Origin: Pseudomonas lini
GTDB taxonomy: Bacteria; Pseudomonadota; Gammaproteobacteria; Pseudomonadales; Pseudomonadaceae
DNA length: 64,000 nucleotides
Direction of reading: 5' to 3'
NCBI RefSeq assembly: GCF_964063345.1
Contig: NZ_OZ061318.1
Location: 1-64,000, forward strand
A model generated the notes under the pieces. That model ran no database searches. It was not told where the DNA came from and saw nothing but the letters and a program-made list of their open reading frames with translations. Below, piece after piece: positions 17,607-27,014 of this stretch; the first letter of the stretch is position 1, and every line of letters begins with the position of its first letter. Position numbers and translations under genes: made by a program.

Positions 17607-18914
17607 TTAGAGAAGTGGAATGCTGTAGCTTACAAACACCCGGTTCTGATCTTGATCACGGGCGGCTTCGCTATTGGATTTACCGTTACGCCAGCCGAAG
17701 CCAACACCTTTGAGTGCCCCCGACTGAAGGACGTAGTCCAAAAAAATATCCCTTTCCCATTCTTTCTGATTGTCGCCGGATCTCGTTTTGATATTGTCCC
17801 CGGAGACGTACATGACCGAGGCTTTCAGGCCTGGGACACCCAGAGCGGCAAAGTCATAGGCATACTGACCGAAAGATGCACGCTCCCCTGCACGGGTGAA
17901 GCTCTGGATCAGACGATCTGTATACAGGTACAAGCTGCTGCCTCCGGCGCCTTTATCTACCAAGCTACCCTGGTTGACTTGGGTGAAGCTGCTACCGTCC
18001 GAAACGCTTTGGTAGCCCGCAGTTATCGCATGGCCGCCAAGGGTGTATATCAATGCAGCGCTCCAGAGACGGTTGTCGATCACGCCATCACCGTTTTTGG
18101 TGTAGCCACTGACCCTGTAACCCGATGTACCGGAGCTGTTTTCACCTGATGAGTCAGTTTTGAAGTAGCGCAGGTCAGTTTTCAGGGATTGATTGTCCGA
18201 GAACGCAAGCGTGTGAATCAGTCCGAAAAACTGCTGGCTATAGTAGTTCTCGAGATGGGCATAGTAGTACTGAGCCGTCAGATCCTTGGTGACTTTCCAG
18301 TCGCCCCCGGCGAAGTCGAACTGGTTGCTTTCACGCGTACCGCCCATAGCGGCCAGCCCCGTCTGATCAGTTGAACCGCGACCTGTTGCATGTTCAATTC
18401 GCCCACCCGTCAGGGTCAGATCCTTGAACTCGCTCGAGGTGATTTGGCCGCCCTCAAAGGTTTGTGGAAGCACCCGTCCATCATTGGCGACCAGAATCGG
18501 AAGTTTCGGAATCAAGGTGCCGTAGCGTAGTTCGGTCTTCGACATTTTGACTTTTCCGGTCAGCCCCAGCCGGCTCCACTCGTCGACGGCGCGGTTGTCA
18601 CTGTCCGAGGGAATCATAGAGCTGCCGACGTGTCGTCCCTTGCCAGTATCCAGGGTAATTCCCAGCAACCCCAGGGTATCAACACCAAAACCAACGGCGC
18701 CATCCGTATATCCCGATTTGAAGTCCAACATGAAACCCTGCGCCCACTCCTCGGTTTTCGAAGGGGCAGCGGTGCCATCACGGTTGTCGTTATTGAAGTA
18801 GAAACTCCTCATTCCCAAGGTAGCTTTGCTATCACTTAGGAAGTCAGCAAACGCCTGGCCACTTAGGGCAATGCTGCCAAACACCAAAGTTGCAGAAATT
18901 TTCTTTACGCTCAC
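17607..18914 (-). CDS. OprD-family outer-membrane porin
   Basis: Substrate-specific porin of pseudomonads, typically for aromatic or carboxylic acids. A signal peptide (ISATLVFGSIALSGQAFA) precedes DFLSDSKATLGMRSFYFNND, the family's usual mature start. Repeated features such as RYGTLIPKLPILVANDGRVL and WSAALIYTLGGHAITAGYQS follow, with a C-terminal strand RVFVSYSIPLL. 435 residues is normal. The GTG start at 18914 has GGAG 8 nt upstream. It probably imports the substrate of the ligase and symporter encoded just upstream. Confidence 0.94.
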   Translation of the reverse strand: MSVKKISATLVFGSIALSGQAFADFLSDSKATLGMRSFYFNNDNRDGTAAPSKTEEWAQGFMLDFKSGYTDGAVGFGVDTLGLLGITLDTGKGRHVGSSMIPSDSDNRAVDEWSRLGLTGKVKMSKTELRYGTLIPKLPILVANDGRVLPQTFEGGQITSSEFKDLTLTGGRIEHATGRGSTDQTGLAAMGGTRESNQFDFAGGDWKVTKDLTAQYYYAHLENYYSQQFFGLIHTLAFSDNQSLKTDLRYFKTDSSGENSSGTSGYRVSGYTKNGDGVIDNRLWSAALIYTLGGHAITAGYQSVSDGSSFTQVNQGSLVDKGAGGSSLYLYTDRLIQSFTRAGERASFGQYAYDFAALGVPGLKASVMYVSGDNIKTRSGDNQKEWERDIFLDYVLQSGALKGVGFGWRNGKSNSEAARDQDQNRVFVSYSIPLL

Positions 18915-19193
18915 TTATAACGCTCCGATTTTTTTATATTTGTAAGTAACAGAAGCAACAAGGAAATCTTCCAAACCAACGCAACACACACGAATCTCAC
19001 GCAGAGTTCGCTCACGCGAATGCATCAATTGAATATGCGCAAATTGCTCAACACTTCAAGCACCTTTTACTTGTTTGTAGTGCGTATGATTTTCGACTAT
19101 CTAATTGGTAGCGCCGTGCGAGTTATATCTGCGAACCAAAATCTTCATCCATACCAAACAATTCAGTTCTCCCTAGAGTGAGCTGAACACGCC

Positions 19194-20846
19194 CTAGCAA
19201 TTTGAAGCTAAACGGACAATTGCATCGCGACTGCCTGCTTGCTCTCGAAGTAAAAACTTCTGGATTTTCCCAGTTGCGGTTTTTGGTAATTCCGTAAAAA
19301 TCACTCTGCGAGGGCATTTGAATCGAGCAAGACGGGTTTGGCAGAACACAATTATTTCTGCCTCGCTGGGAGGCTCAATACCACTTTTTAGTTCAACAAA
19401 CGCGCAGGGGACTTCCCCCCATTTGTCATCAGGCTGAGCGACGACTGCAGCATGTAAAACAGCTGGATGACAATGGATGGTTTCTTCGATCTCTACGGAC
19501 GAGATATTCTCCCCTCCGGAAATAATGACGTCCTTGCAACGGTCGGTAATTTGTACATAACCGTTGGGGTGCACAACGGCTACATCACCAGTATGAAACC
19601 AGCCGCCTTCAAAGGCTTTTCGGGTTGCGCTTTCATTCTTCAGATAACCCATCATCACGGTGTTGCCCTTGAGCAGCAGCTCACCAGTTGTTTGGCCGTC
19701 TTTTGGTACTGGCTGCATAGTTTCGGAGTCAGCGACCATTAAGCCTTCGAAGGCTGCCGCACGAGCCCCTTGGCGCACACGGAAAGCGCCTTGCTCACTC
19801 GGTGTCAAATCGTCCCAACCGTCTTGCCATACGCAGCTAATCGGGGTGCCGGAAACTTCAGTAATTCCATAAACGTGGTCAACGTCGAAGCCTCGTGAGA
19901 CTACGGCGTTAAGTACGGTGGCCGGAGGTGGGGAACCAGCAGTCAGCACTCGAACCGGAGTTTTAAGCGCAGGACGGTCTGCGGCGTTCGCAATCATGGC
20001 CATAACAATAGGCGCCGCACAGAAATGATCGACACCATAGTTATCTATCGACTCAAACACCGTCTCTGCGGAAACTTTTCTCAGGCACACGTGCGTGCCG
20101 GCCGCCGCAGTGATCGCCCAGGTAAAACACCATCCGTTAGCGTGGAACATGGGTAGTGTCCACAGGTAACGAGGAGCCCGAGAAAGCGGCCAGTTAGTCA
20201 TCTGCAGCATACTCATGAGGTAAGTGCCGCGATGGCTAGCGACGACCCCCTTAGGATCGCCGGTTGTACCTGAGGTGTAGTTGAGCGCTATCGGCTGCCA
20301 CTCGTCACTTGGCCATACGCCCTCGAAATCAGGACTACCGCTGCCAATGAAGGTTTCGTAATCGATGTCTCCAATGCTTTTGCAAATGGGCGCCAGGTGA
20401 TCATTGATGTCGATGACCATAGGGCGGTGCTCAAGGAGTCCAAGAGCGGCATCAGCCAGTGCAGCAAACTCTCGATCCACCAAGAGGAGCTTGCATTCCC
20501 CATGGCGAAGTATGAATGCCACTCCTTCAGCATCCAGGCGGTAGTTGACTGTATTCAGTACCGCGCCGCAGAGGGGTATCCCAAAATGCGCCTCGAGCAT
20601 GGCAGGAGTATTGGGAGACAGGATTGAAATGGTGTCTCCCGCACCCATGCCTTTTTCGGAAAGTGCCGAGGCGAGTCGATAGCACCGTTCGCGAGTTTCA
20701 CTCCAGGTTCTGCGAAGTTCTCCATGAACTACAGCTGTCCGATCCGGGTGCACAAGTGCTGCGCGATCTAGAAAACCAAGGGGAGTCAGGGGCAAATAGT
20801 TTGCCTTGCAGTGATCAAGCCCATTCTCATAAGCACCAGGCTTCAT
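19194..20846 (-). CDS. AMP-forming acyl-CoA ligase (AlkK/medium-chain type)
   Basis: Activates a carboxylic acid to its CoA thioester through an acyl-AMP. Motifs: ATP-binding LNYTSGTTGDPKGVVASHRG near residue 190, the adenylate region HVYGITEVSGTP near 320, WFHTGDVAVVHPNGYVQITD near 415, and the catalytic-lysine tail ELPKTATGKIQKFLLRE near 525. 550 residues. AAGGAG lies 8 nt before the ATG. Its start overlaps the stop of the nitroreductase-fold gene (ATGA), so the two are translationally coupled. It likely starts side-chain breakdown of an aryl-alkenoate or alkanoate. Confidence 0.92.
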   Translation of the reverse strand: MKPGAYENGLDHCKANYLPLTPLGFLDRAALVHPDRTAVVHGELRRTWSETRERCYRLASALSEKGMGAGDTISILSPNTPAMLEAHFGIPLCGAVLNTVNYRLDAEGVAFILRHGECKLLLVDREFAALADAALGLLEHRPMVIDINDHLAPICKSIGDIDYETFIGSGSPDFEGVWPSDEWQPIALNYTSGTTGDPKGVVASHRGTYLMSMLQMTNWPLSRAPRYLWTLPMFHANGWCFTWAITAAAGTHVCLRKVSAETVFESIDNYGVDHFCAAPIVMAMIANAADRPALKTPVRVLTAGSPPPATVLNAVVSRGFDVDHVYGITEVSGTPISCVWQDGWDDLTPSEQGAFRVRQGARAAAFEGLMVADSETMQPVPKDGQTTGELLLKGNTVMMGYLKNESATRKAFEGGWFHTGDVAVVHPNGYVQITDRCKDVIISGGENISSVEIEETIHCHPAVLHAAVVAQPDDKWGEVPCAFVELKSGIEPPSEAEIIVFCQTRLARFKCPRRVIFTELPKTATGKIQKFLLREQAGSRDAIVRLASNC

Positions 20847-21589
20847 GGTGTTGTCTCCTTATTATTGTGATGAAAAGTGGAAAACGCGCTCACCGGCTCC
20901 CGATCAGTAACCAAGGTGTTCTCAATACTGGTCTCGTCGGCGTATCCAAGACTCATTCCGCAAACCAGCATTTGATCAGCGGGGATCGCAAGGGCTTGCG
21001 AAATCACGTGGTGATATTTCAAAAAGGCTGCTTGTGGGCAGGTGTGCAACTTCCTTCCTCGCGCTGCCACCATCACCGCCTGCAGAAACATTCCGTAGTC
21101 AAGGAGACTCCCCTCCTTAAGCACTCGATCAATGGTGAAGATCAAGCCGACTGGCGCATCAAAGAAATGGTAATTGCGACCGTGTTGCGCATGCATCCGC
21201 TGCTTGTCACCCTTTGCAATTCCCAGCAGTCCATAGAGCTCCCAGCCTACTTTCCTTCTCCGATCCACGTATGGTGAAGTCCATTCGCGTGGGTAATATT
21301 CGTATGCGTCTTCAAGGTTGTTGCTGAGTGACGGATTGTTGTCAATTTCCGCGATGGCGCATGAAAGACGAGTCTTTGCTTCTCCAGTGACAACATGGAC
21401 GCGCCAAGGCTGCATGTTCACTCCCGTTGCGCAGAATCGAGCGATATCAAGTATCGATTCAATTTCTTCGCGTGGTACAGGAGTGGGCAAAAAAGCCCGA
21501 ATGCTGCGTCGTGAAGCTATCGCCCAATCAACCGTTTGGCTAAGCAGTTCAGACGATACTGGCGGTTGGGATAAGCGATTCATTTTCAT
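20843..21589 (-). CDS. nitroreductase-family flavoprotein
   Basis: FMN oxidoreductase fold of 248 residues: the N-terminal phosphate-binding stretch SRRSIRAFLPTPVP, FCATGVNMQPWRVHVVTGEA, FFDAPVGLIFTIDR and the C-terminal LVCGMSLGYADE. The family reduces nitro groups, quinones or enones, and some members oxidise. It is coupled by a 4-nt overlap to the acyl-CoA ligase, which suggests action on the same substrate or its CoA ester. The start at 21589 is the first ATG; a second ATG two codons later is equally possible. Confidence 0.9.
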   Translation of the reverse strand: MKMNRLSQPPVSSELLSQTVDWAIASRRSIRAFLPTPVPREEIESILDIARFCATGVNMQPWRVHVVTGEAKTRLSCAIAEIDNNPSLSNNLEDAYEYYPREWTSPYVDRRRKVGWELYGLLGIAKGDKQRMHAQHGRNYHFFDAPVGLIFTIDRVLKEGSLLDYGMFLQAVMVAARGRKLHTCPQAAFLKYHHVISQALAIPADQMLVCGMSLGYADETSIENTLVTDREPVSAFSTFHHNNKETTP

Positions 21590-21634
21590 GCGTTAGAGTC
21601 CACGGATTCAGTTACAGGCGGATGCATCATGGTT

Positions 21635-22978
21635 TTAGCTAGACAGGGCTGGGGCCTTTCTGACTTGAGTCGAGTCTGCGCGCGACTGGTTAATCATGGT
21701 GACGGCGGCAGCGCCAATAAGACCAGCAAGGCTAATGGCCATGAAGTTTTTCTCAAGCGGAAGGTTTAGTGATACCAGCCAGCCGATGAGGATAGGTGCG
21801 ACGATAGCGCCAATTCTTCCTACACCAGACGCGAAACCCACACCGGTTGAACGAATCGATGAAGGGTAGAAATCCCCGGCGTACGCATATGCCAACAGCT
21901 GGGTACCAAGCGTCGATGCCCCGACAATGAACACCACTGGAAATAGCAAAGTTGTTGAGCGCGTATAGCCCAAAATTGTTAGAGCAATTGCTCCTACGAT
22001 ATAAAAGCAGACCAGTACGTGTTTGATGTTTAGCTTGTCGCTCAACCATCCCCCGCCAATTGCACCGGCGATTGCCCCCACATTGAAAACAATCACAAAG
22101 TTCAACGCGGAGCCAAGACTGAACCCAGCCATCGCCATAAGCTTGGTCAACCAGGAGTTAAGGGCGTACACCATGAAGAGGCCGGTCATGAACGCCGCCC
22201 AAATCATTATGGTGCTAAAGCCTCGACCATCCTTGAACAAGTTACGAACTGGCGCTTCCTGTTTATCCAATACACTGGCATTTCCGGTCATCACAGTGTT
22301 TTCGTCGATCATGAGAGTAGGGTCTATCTTGCGAGCAATAGCCCGTAGCTCATCCTGACGTCCGGTTTTAAGCAGGTAGCCTATGGACTCAGGCATGGTC
22401 TTCAGGATCATAGGAATCAAAAGCACTGGCAGCAGCGCCACATAAAACACCCACTGCCATCCGTGACTCTCAATGAGTTGCTTGCCAGTTAGTGCAACCA
22501 AGATACCGCCCACGGAGTACCCCGCGAAAACGAGGGTTACCAGGCGCGTACGGAGTTTGAGTGGAGAAAACTCACCCATCTGAGCGGTGCAAATTGGCAG
22601 TACTCCGCCGATGCCAAGGCCCGCGATGAAGCGAGAAATGCTGAAGCTGATCGGGTCACTGGTGAGACCAGCCCCGGCAGTGAAAATGCTGAACAAGGCC
22701 ACACAGATTGCGATCATCTTGGGACGCCCGATACGGTCAGCTAGCGTTCCAAGAAATATCGCTCCGAGCATCGTTCCGAAGAGCGCAGAACCAGCCATGA
22801 TGCCGGCGCTGGTTGGATCAATGTCCATGTCCTTCATGATTGCCGGAAGGGCTGCACCGACTACAGCGAGGTCATAGCCATCGATTATCAGAATGAGGAC
22901 ACACCAAAATAGAATGAGCCCATGGAAGCGGTTGAACTTCGATTCAACCGCGAGTGCATAAACGTTTATCGGCTGCAT
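21635..22978 (-). CDS. MFS aromatic-acid:H+ symporter (AAHS family)
   Basis: Twelve-helix inner-membrane importer of 447 residues. The AAHS signature DGYDLAVVGAALP is in helix 1, and the loop 2-3 MFS motif GTLADRIGRPK follows, with a related GGWLSDKLNIKH between helices 8 and 9. ATG at 22978 has GGAG 7 nt upstream; the longer frame back to 23236 has no membrane or family character. It lies 45 nt upstream of the nitroreductase-ligase pair on the same strand, so porin, symporter and ligase form an uptake-activation set. Confidence 0.93.
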   Translation of the reverse strand: MQPINVYALAVESKFNRFHGLILFWCVLILIIDGYDLAVVGAALPAIMKDMDIDPTSAGIMAGSALFGTMLGAIFLGTLADRIGRPKMIAICVALFSIFTAGAGLTSDPISFSISRFIAGLGIGGVLPICTAQMGEFSPLKLRTRLVTLVFAGYSVGGILVALTGKQLIESHGWQWVFYVALLPVLLIPMILKTMPESIGYLLKTGRQDELRAIARKIDPTLMIDENTVMTGNASVLDKQEAPVRNLFKDGRGFSTIMIWAAFMTGLFMVYALNSWLTKLMAMAGFSLGSALNFVIVFNVGAIAGAIGGGWLSDKLNIKHVLVCFYIVGAIALTILGYTRSTTLLFPVVFIVGASTLGTQLLAYAYAGDFYPSSIRSTGVGFASGVGRIGAIVAPILIGWLVSLNLPLEKNFMAISLAGLIGAAAVTMINQSRADSTQVRKAPALSS

Positions 22979-23084
22979 ATCGCGTCTCCTTCGATCTTGT
23001 TTTTGTTTGTGAAGTGCCAGGCACCCGGTCTTGGAGGCATATCCAGGGGGGACGCACCGGTTGAAGGCTCGGTGGTCTGCTTGA

Positions 23085-23116
23085 GATGCGACACCTTGGG
23101 CTACCTGCGTCGCATC
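23085..23116. promoter_or_regulatory. inverted repeat upstream of the symporter gene
   Basis: GATGCGAC (23085-23092) and its exact inverse GTCGCATC (23109-23116) are 16 nt apart, about 110 nt before the MFS start. A further half-like TGCGACATCG lies at about 23149. It sits in the 338-nt gap (22979-23316), which holds no gene I can see. It could be an operator for the AraC regulator encoded just upstream. Confidence 0.35.
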
Positions 23117-23316
23117 GTAGGAGTTGGGCTTGCTGCGGCCTATGCCCTGCGACATCGTTCTGCTTGACCGATTTGGACACCCATAGCTGGCCAGAAACCA
23201 CCCATGTGATCTTGGGGAGGAGATGTCCATCGGCATTTTGGCGGGTGCAACGAGTTGCAGATCTCAGTACGAAATCTGGCGGGGGAAGTAGTGCTCTTGT
23301 TCCGCAAGTAAGGCTT

Positions 23317-24342
23317 TTAGCTTTCGCCCGGTTCTTCCGCATTGGAGCGGCGATATGCGCCAGGGCTCACTCCCGTCCACTTCTTGAAGGCGCGGTGAAA
23401 TGCACTGCTTTCCTGGAAGCCTGTGAGAGCAGCTACTTCGGTTACTGTCATATTTGGCTGGCACAGCAGGTTGATCGCCATGTCGCGGCGCAGATTGTCT
23501 TTCAAACGCTGATAGCTAACCCCCTCGGCCTGGAGCCTTCGCTGAAGCGTCGAATATGACATGCGGAGCACTTTGGCCACCTTATCCAGCTCTGGCCATT
23601 CCTCTGGATTCAGGTCTCTCAATCTCATTCGGATCTGGGCGCTGATGCTGTCCTCGTTACGATATTTTACCAACAGACTAGCAGGCGACTCTTTCAAAAA
23701 CGTCGATAGGCTGGCCTTGTTTTGCACGACCTTGAGGCTTAGAAAAATGCGGTCAAATCGAATCATCGTAACTGGAGCGCCAAACTGAATTTCTTCACAA
23801 AAGCGCATCCGATAGTCGCTATCGTCGAGCGGTCGATTCGGTCTAAAGCAGAGCTCCTTTATCGGAATGCGTCTGTTACCCAGCCAGCAGAGCAATCCAT
23901 GTACCAAGATCAGCCATGTTCCGTAGCTAAAGAGGCGGCGCTCAATTCCTTTGTCATGGATAACGATGACGGCGGAGTCGTCTTCAAGCCTCAGCTCACC
24001 GTGAATATCGTCCAATACGAGGCGTAGAAATTTCAGAATCCGCCGCAACGCTTGCTCTAACGACTCGCAGTCAATCGAAGCCTGGCACATCAATCGGAAG
24101 CTACCTCGTCGCATTGGATGGCTATCGATTCCGAAAAACTCATCGTCGAGTAGATCTGAAAGAGCGACCCACAGGCGAGAAAATGCAGCAGCCGAAACCC
24201 TGGCCTGGGGAGAAGTGAGGAGTTCCGGATCTATGCGTGCTTGCTGCAATGCGATGGATGTGTCCAGTTGGCGTCGCAATGCGCCATCGAGGGCTTCATG
24301 CACCAATCCAATTGAAGTAGTTCCCTTGTCCTGGATGAGCAT
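23317..24342 (-). CDS. AraC-family regulator (OruR/ArgR-like with Arabinose_bd domain)
   Basis: 341-residue regulator. The N-terminal 200 residues are the 'arabinose-binding' sensor domain typical of this subgroup (ASIDCESLEQALRRILKFLR, then LVLDDIHGEL). The C-terminal helix-turn-helix includes LDKVAKVLRMSYSTLQRRLQ and TVTEVAALTGFQESSAFHRA, ending FKKWTGVSPGAYRR. ATG at 24342 has AGAGGA 6 nt upstream; the longer frame lacks a site. It lies between the symporter gene and the divergent SDR-thiolase unit and could control both (inference). Confidence 0.9.
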   Translation of the reverse strand: MLIQDKGTTSIGLVHEALDGALRRQLDTSIALQQARIDPELLTSPQARVSAAAFSRLWVALSDLLDDEFFGIDSHPMRRGSFRLMCQASIDCESLEQALRRILKFLRLVLDDIHGELRLEDDSAVIVIHDKGIERRLFSYGTWLILVHGLLCWLGNRRIPIKELCFRPNRPLDDSDYRMRFCEEIQFGAPVTMIRFDRIFLSLKVVQNKASLSTFLKESPASLLVKYRNEDSISAQIRMRLRDLNPEEWPELDKVAKVLRMSYSTLQRRLQAEGVSYQRLKDNLRRDMAINLLCQPNMTVTEVAALTGFQESSAFHRAFKKWTGVSPGAYRRSNAEEPGES

Positions 24343-24732
24343 GCTTATTCCTCTGCGCAGTTGATATTTGACATTATGCTGACCTTCAAATCTCTTCGGC
24401 AGGTCTGCATTGAGCAACCTGGCGAGCCTGAATTGTTTATCTACGTTCCAGCTTCACAGCATTGCATGTCAACCCGAAGGTTTTGTAATCAGGGAACGCT
24501 TCTGCAACCCCCCTCCTAGCCCTCGATACCTGGCCTCAATTATCCAAAGCATTCAACCAAGCTGAGGCATTTGAGCATTGTCGAGGCCACTGATCACCGA
24601 CAATATCCGTTTAAGAATCTCCAGCGTGACTTACACCTGAAGTAAACCGGCGGCCGGCACCGATCTGGCCGTTGGGCCTTTTACATGTCAAATAACCGCG
24701 TATGCGGTACTGCCAAATTGTGAGGAAACATC
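24343..24732. other. divergent promoter region, AraC regulator / SDR unit
   Basis: 390 nt without a gene that I can see. A small inverted repeat, ACCGC-GTAT-GCGGT (24695-24708), lies 25 nt before the SDR start and might be an operator half. No terminator is evident. Confidence 0.4.
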
Positions 24733-25500
24733 ATGCGCATCGAAAACTCAGTCTTCCTGATTACTGGCGCAGGTTCTGGACTCGGGCTGGCTTCGGCGCG
24801 TGAGTTGGTGGGCCGAGGTGCAAACGTGGTGCTGGTCGATGTGAACGAAGCCGCTGGTGTAGCTCGCGCTGACGAGCTAGGAAAACGTGCGATTTTCGTG
24901 CGAGCAGACATCACCAGTGAAATTGATTGCCGTACAGCAATTGCCTCTGCGGTAGGCGTCTTTGGCGCGTTGCATGGGGTGATCAACTGCGCGGGTGTTG
25001 CACCAGCCGAACGGATTTTAGGCCGTAATGGCGCACATGGGCTTGAGAGTTTTCGTCGAACTATCGAAATCAATTTGATCGGTAGCTTCAACATGGTTCG
25101 CCTTGCTGCTGAGGCTATGGCGGGGGGAGAGCCCGATGAAGAAGGTGAGCGCGGCGTAGTCATAAATACGGCCTCTGTCGCAGCTTTTGACGGTCAGACG
25201 GGCCAAGCCGCTTACGCCGCGTCCAAAGGTGGTGTTGCTGCCATGACACTGCCATTGGCACGCGACCTAGCTCGTTCAGGCATCCGTGTTATGTGCATTG
25301 CACCCGGAATATTTGAGACCCCGATGATGGCGGGTATGCCTCGGGACGTGCAGGCATCATTGGCAGCCAATGTGCCGTTCCCTCCACGGCTGGGACGGCC
25401 TTCCGAGTACGCAGCGTTGGCAGCGCACATCATCGAAAACTCCATGCTCAATGGTGAGGTGATTCGTTTGGATGGTGCTTTGAGAATGGCCGCGAAATAG
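24733..25500 (+). CDS. SDR 3-hydroxyacyl-CoA dehydrogenase (type II)
   Basis: Short-chain dehydrogenase of 255 residues, most like the HSD17B10-type enzymes that oxidise 3-hydroxyacyl-CoA. NAD-binding [12 protein letters not shown] is at residue 11, the Asp after strand 2 (VVLVDVNE) indicates NAD preference, [12 protein letters not shown] follows, and the catalytic Ser ([13 protein letters not shown]) and YAASK complete the site. The ribosome site is GAGG, 6 nt from the ATG. The thiolase follows 60 nt later, so hydration, oxidation and thiolysis steps of beta-oxidation are grouped here. Confidence 0.92.
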   Translation: MRIENSVFLITGAGSGLGLASARELVGRGANVVLVDVNEAAGVARADELGKRAIFVRADITSEIDCRTAIASAVGVFGALHGVINCAGVAPAERILGRNGAHGLESFRRTIEINLIGSFNMVRLAAEAMAGGEPDEEGERGVVINTASVAAFDGQTGQAAYAASKGGVAAMTLPLARDLARSGIRVMCIAPGIFETPMMAGMPRDVQASLAANVPFPPRLGRPSEYAALAAHIIENSMLNGEVIRLDGALRMAAK

Positions 25501-25560
25501 ATCGAGTTAAAAGTCTGTGATCGGGCACAAGCCCCCCAACATGAAACAGAGGATTCAGTT

Positions 25561-26751
25561 ATGAGCCATACCGACCCTATCGTCATTGTCAGTGCTGTCC
25601 GAACTCCGTTAGGAGGCTTTCTTGGGAATTTCAAGGAAGTCACCGCTGCGCAGCTGGGAGCGGTTGCAATTCGTGCCGCCGTGGAACGAGCCAGCCTGCA
25701 GCCCCGTGACATTGACGAGGTCATCATGGGATGCGTGCTACAAGCTGGGCAAGGCCAGGCTCCGGCTCGCCAAGCTGCCCTGTTGGCGAATCTTCCGGAG
25801 CAAGTGGTGTGCTCAACAGTCAACAAGATGTGCGGCTCTGGCATGAAAGCGCTGATGTTCGGCCACGACCTTCTCCATGCCGGGAGCGCAGAGGTGGTGG
25901 TTGCCGGAGGTATGGAAAGCATGTCAAACGCTCCCTACCTGTTGGAGCGGGCTCGCTCAGGCTATCGAATGGGCCACAGCAAGATCATTGATCATATGTT
26001 TCTCGATGGGTTGGAGGATGCCTACGAGAAAGGCCGGCTCATGGGCACATACGCCGAAGACTGTGCTCAGAGTTATGGATTCACTCGAGGCCAGCAGGAT
26101 GAGTTTGCGATCAGCTCGTTGACCCGAGCTCAGAAGGCAATCACCGAAGGGCGTTTCCAGGACGAGATTGTCCCTGTGCTGGCCTCGTCTGGCCGTGAGA
26201 CGGTTTCGATTGAAAGCGATGAACAGCCGGGTAAGGCCCGGATCGACAAAATTCCTACGTTGAAACCTGCGTTTCGCGAAGGGGGGACGGTGACTGCGGC
26301 GAACTCCAGTTCTATTTCGGATGGCTCGGCTGCCCTCGTGCTAATGCGCTTGTCTGAAGCCGAGCGTAGAGGCCTTACACCGTTGGCCCGGATAGCAGGT
26401 CATGCATCCTACGCGCACGCTCCCGGCCTCTTTGCCTGCGCTCCGGTCGGTGCGATTAAACGCTTGCTGGAGCGAACCAACTGGTCAATGCAGGATGTTG
26501 ATCTCTTTGAGATCAATGAGGCCTTTGCCGTGGTGCCCATGGTTGTTATCCGAGACTTGAACGTCGGACATGAGCAGTTAAATGTCCACGGTGGGGCATG
26601 CGCTTTGGGGCACCCGATTGGTGCGTCAGGTGCGCGTGTTGTTGTTACGTTGGTAAATGCCTTGAGGCAGAACACGCTAAAGCGTGGCATCGCTTCTGTG
26701 TGCATTGGTGGCGGCGAGTCGACCGCGATTGCTATCGAACTCCTCTCATAG
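25561..26751 (+). CDS. acetyl-CoA C-acyltransferase (thiolase)
   Basis: Thiolytic enzyme that releases acetyl-CoA from 3-ketoacyl-CoA. The acyl-carrying Cys is in VNKMCGSGMKALMFG (near residue 89), the His in GGACALGHPIGASGARV (near 350), and the second Cys in CIGGGESTAIAIE (near 380). 396 residues is typical of the degradative/biosynthetic thiolase I-II family. A site (AGAGG) precedes the ATG. Probably in one operon with the SDR and MaoC genes; between it and MaoC lies a deleted hydratase gene. Confidence 0.95.
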   Translation: MSHTDPIVIVSAVRTPLGGFLGNFKEVTAAQLGAVAIRAAVERASLQPRDIDEVIMGCVLQAGQGQAPARQAALLANLPEQVVCSTVNKMCGSGMKALMFGHDLLHAGSAEVVVAGGMESMSNAPYLLERARSGYRMGHSKIIDHMFLDGLEDAYEKGRLMGTYAEDCAQSYGFTRGQQDEFAISSLTRAQKAITEGRFQDEIVPVLASSGRETVSIESDEQPGKARIDKIPTLKPAFREGGTVTAANSSSISDGSAALVLMRLSEAERRGLTPLARIAGHASYAHAPGLFACAPVGAIKRLLERTNWSMQDVDLFEINEAFAVVPMVVIRDLNVGHEQLNVHGGACALGHPIGASGARVVVTLVNALRQNTLKRGIASVCIGGGESTAIAIELLS

Positions 26752-26821
26752 AGGAGCGTACTGGCTGTAACAAGTTTCCCGCTGCGCCTCGGAAATCTTT
26801 TTTTGCGCAAAGGATTTGTCT

Positions 26822-26970
26822 GTGAACTACCGGCCCCTAATAGTTGATCATGTCGAAGGGGCTGGCTTGATCACGCTTAACCGCCAGACGCACTAAATGC
26901 GATCCACGCAACGCCTGGCCAGAAAGAAGGGATGCGAGCATTTGTGGAGAAACTCGCAGCTAAGTTTTGA
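26822..26970 (+). pseudogene. enoyl-CoA hydratase remnant (internal deletion)
   Basis: From a GTG at 26822 the frame reads a crotonase N-terminus (PLIVDHVEGAGLITLNRQTH), then a stop. From 26900 a shifted frame reads the family C-terminus (ATPGQKEGMRAFVEKLAAKF) and ends in TGA at 26970. The intact hydratase at 58.4-59.2 kb has matching ends ([14 protein letters not shown] and [19 protein letters not shown]). About 200 codons are missing between them. The gene was once a full hydratase of this operon. MaoC and the FadB-like fusion could replace its activity. Confidence 0.85.
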
Positions 26971-27014
26971 GCGTCAGTGTCGCGAGTTTAACGCTGCAGA
27001 ATCCAGGAGATACC

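Noticed and set aside
20843..21589. Nitroaromatic degradation as the theme of the left locus
   Set aside because: Only one nitroreductase-fold gene; no nitroarene dioxygenase, hydroxylaminolyase or similar genes nearby.
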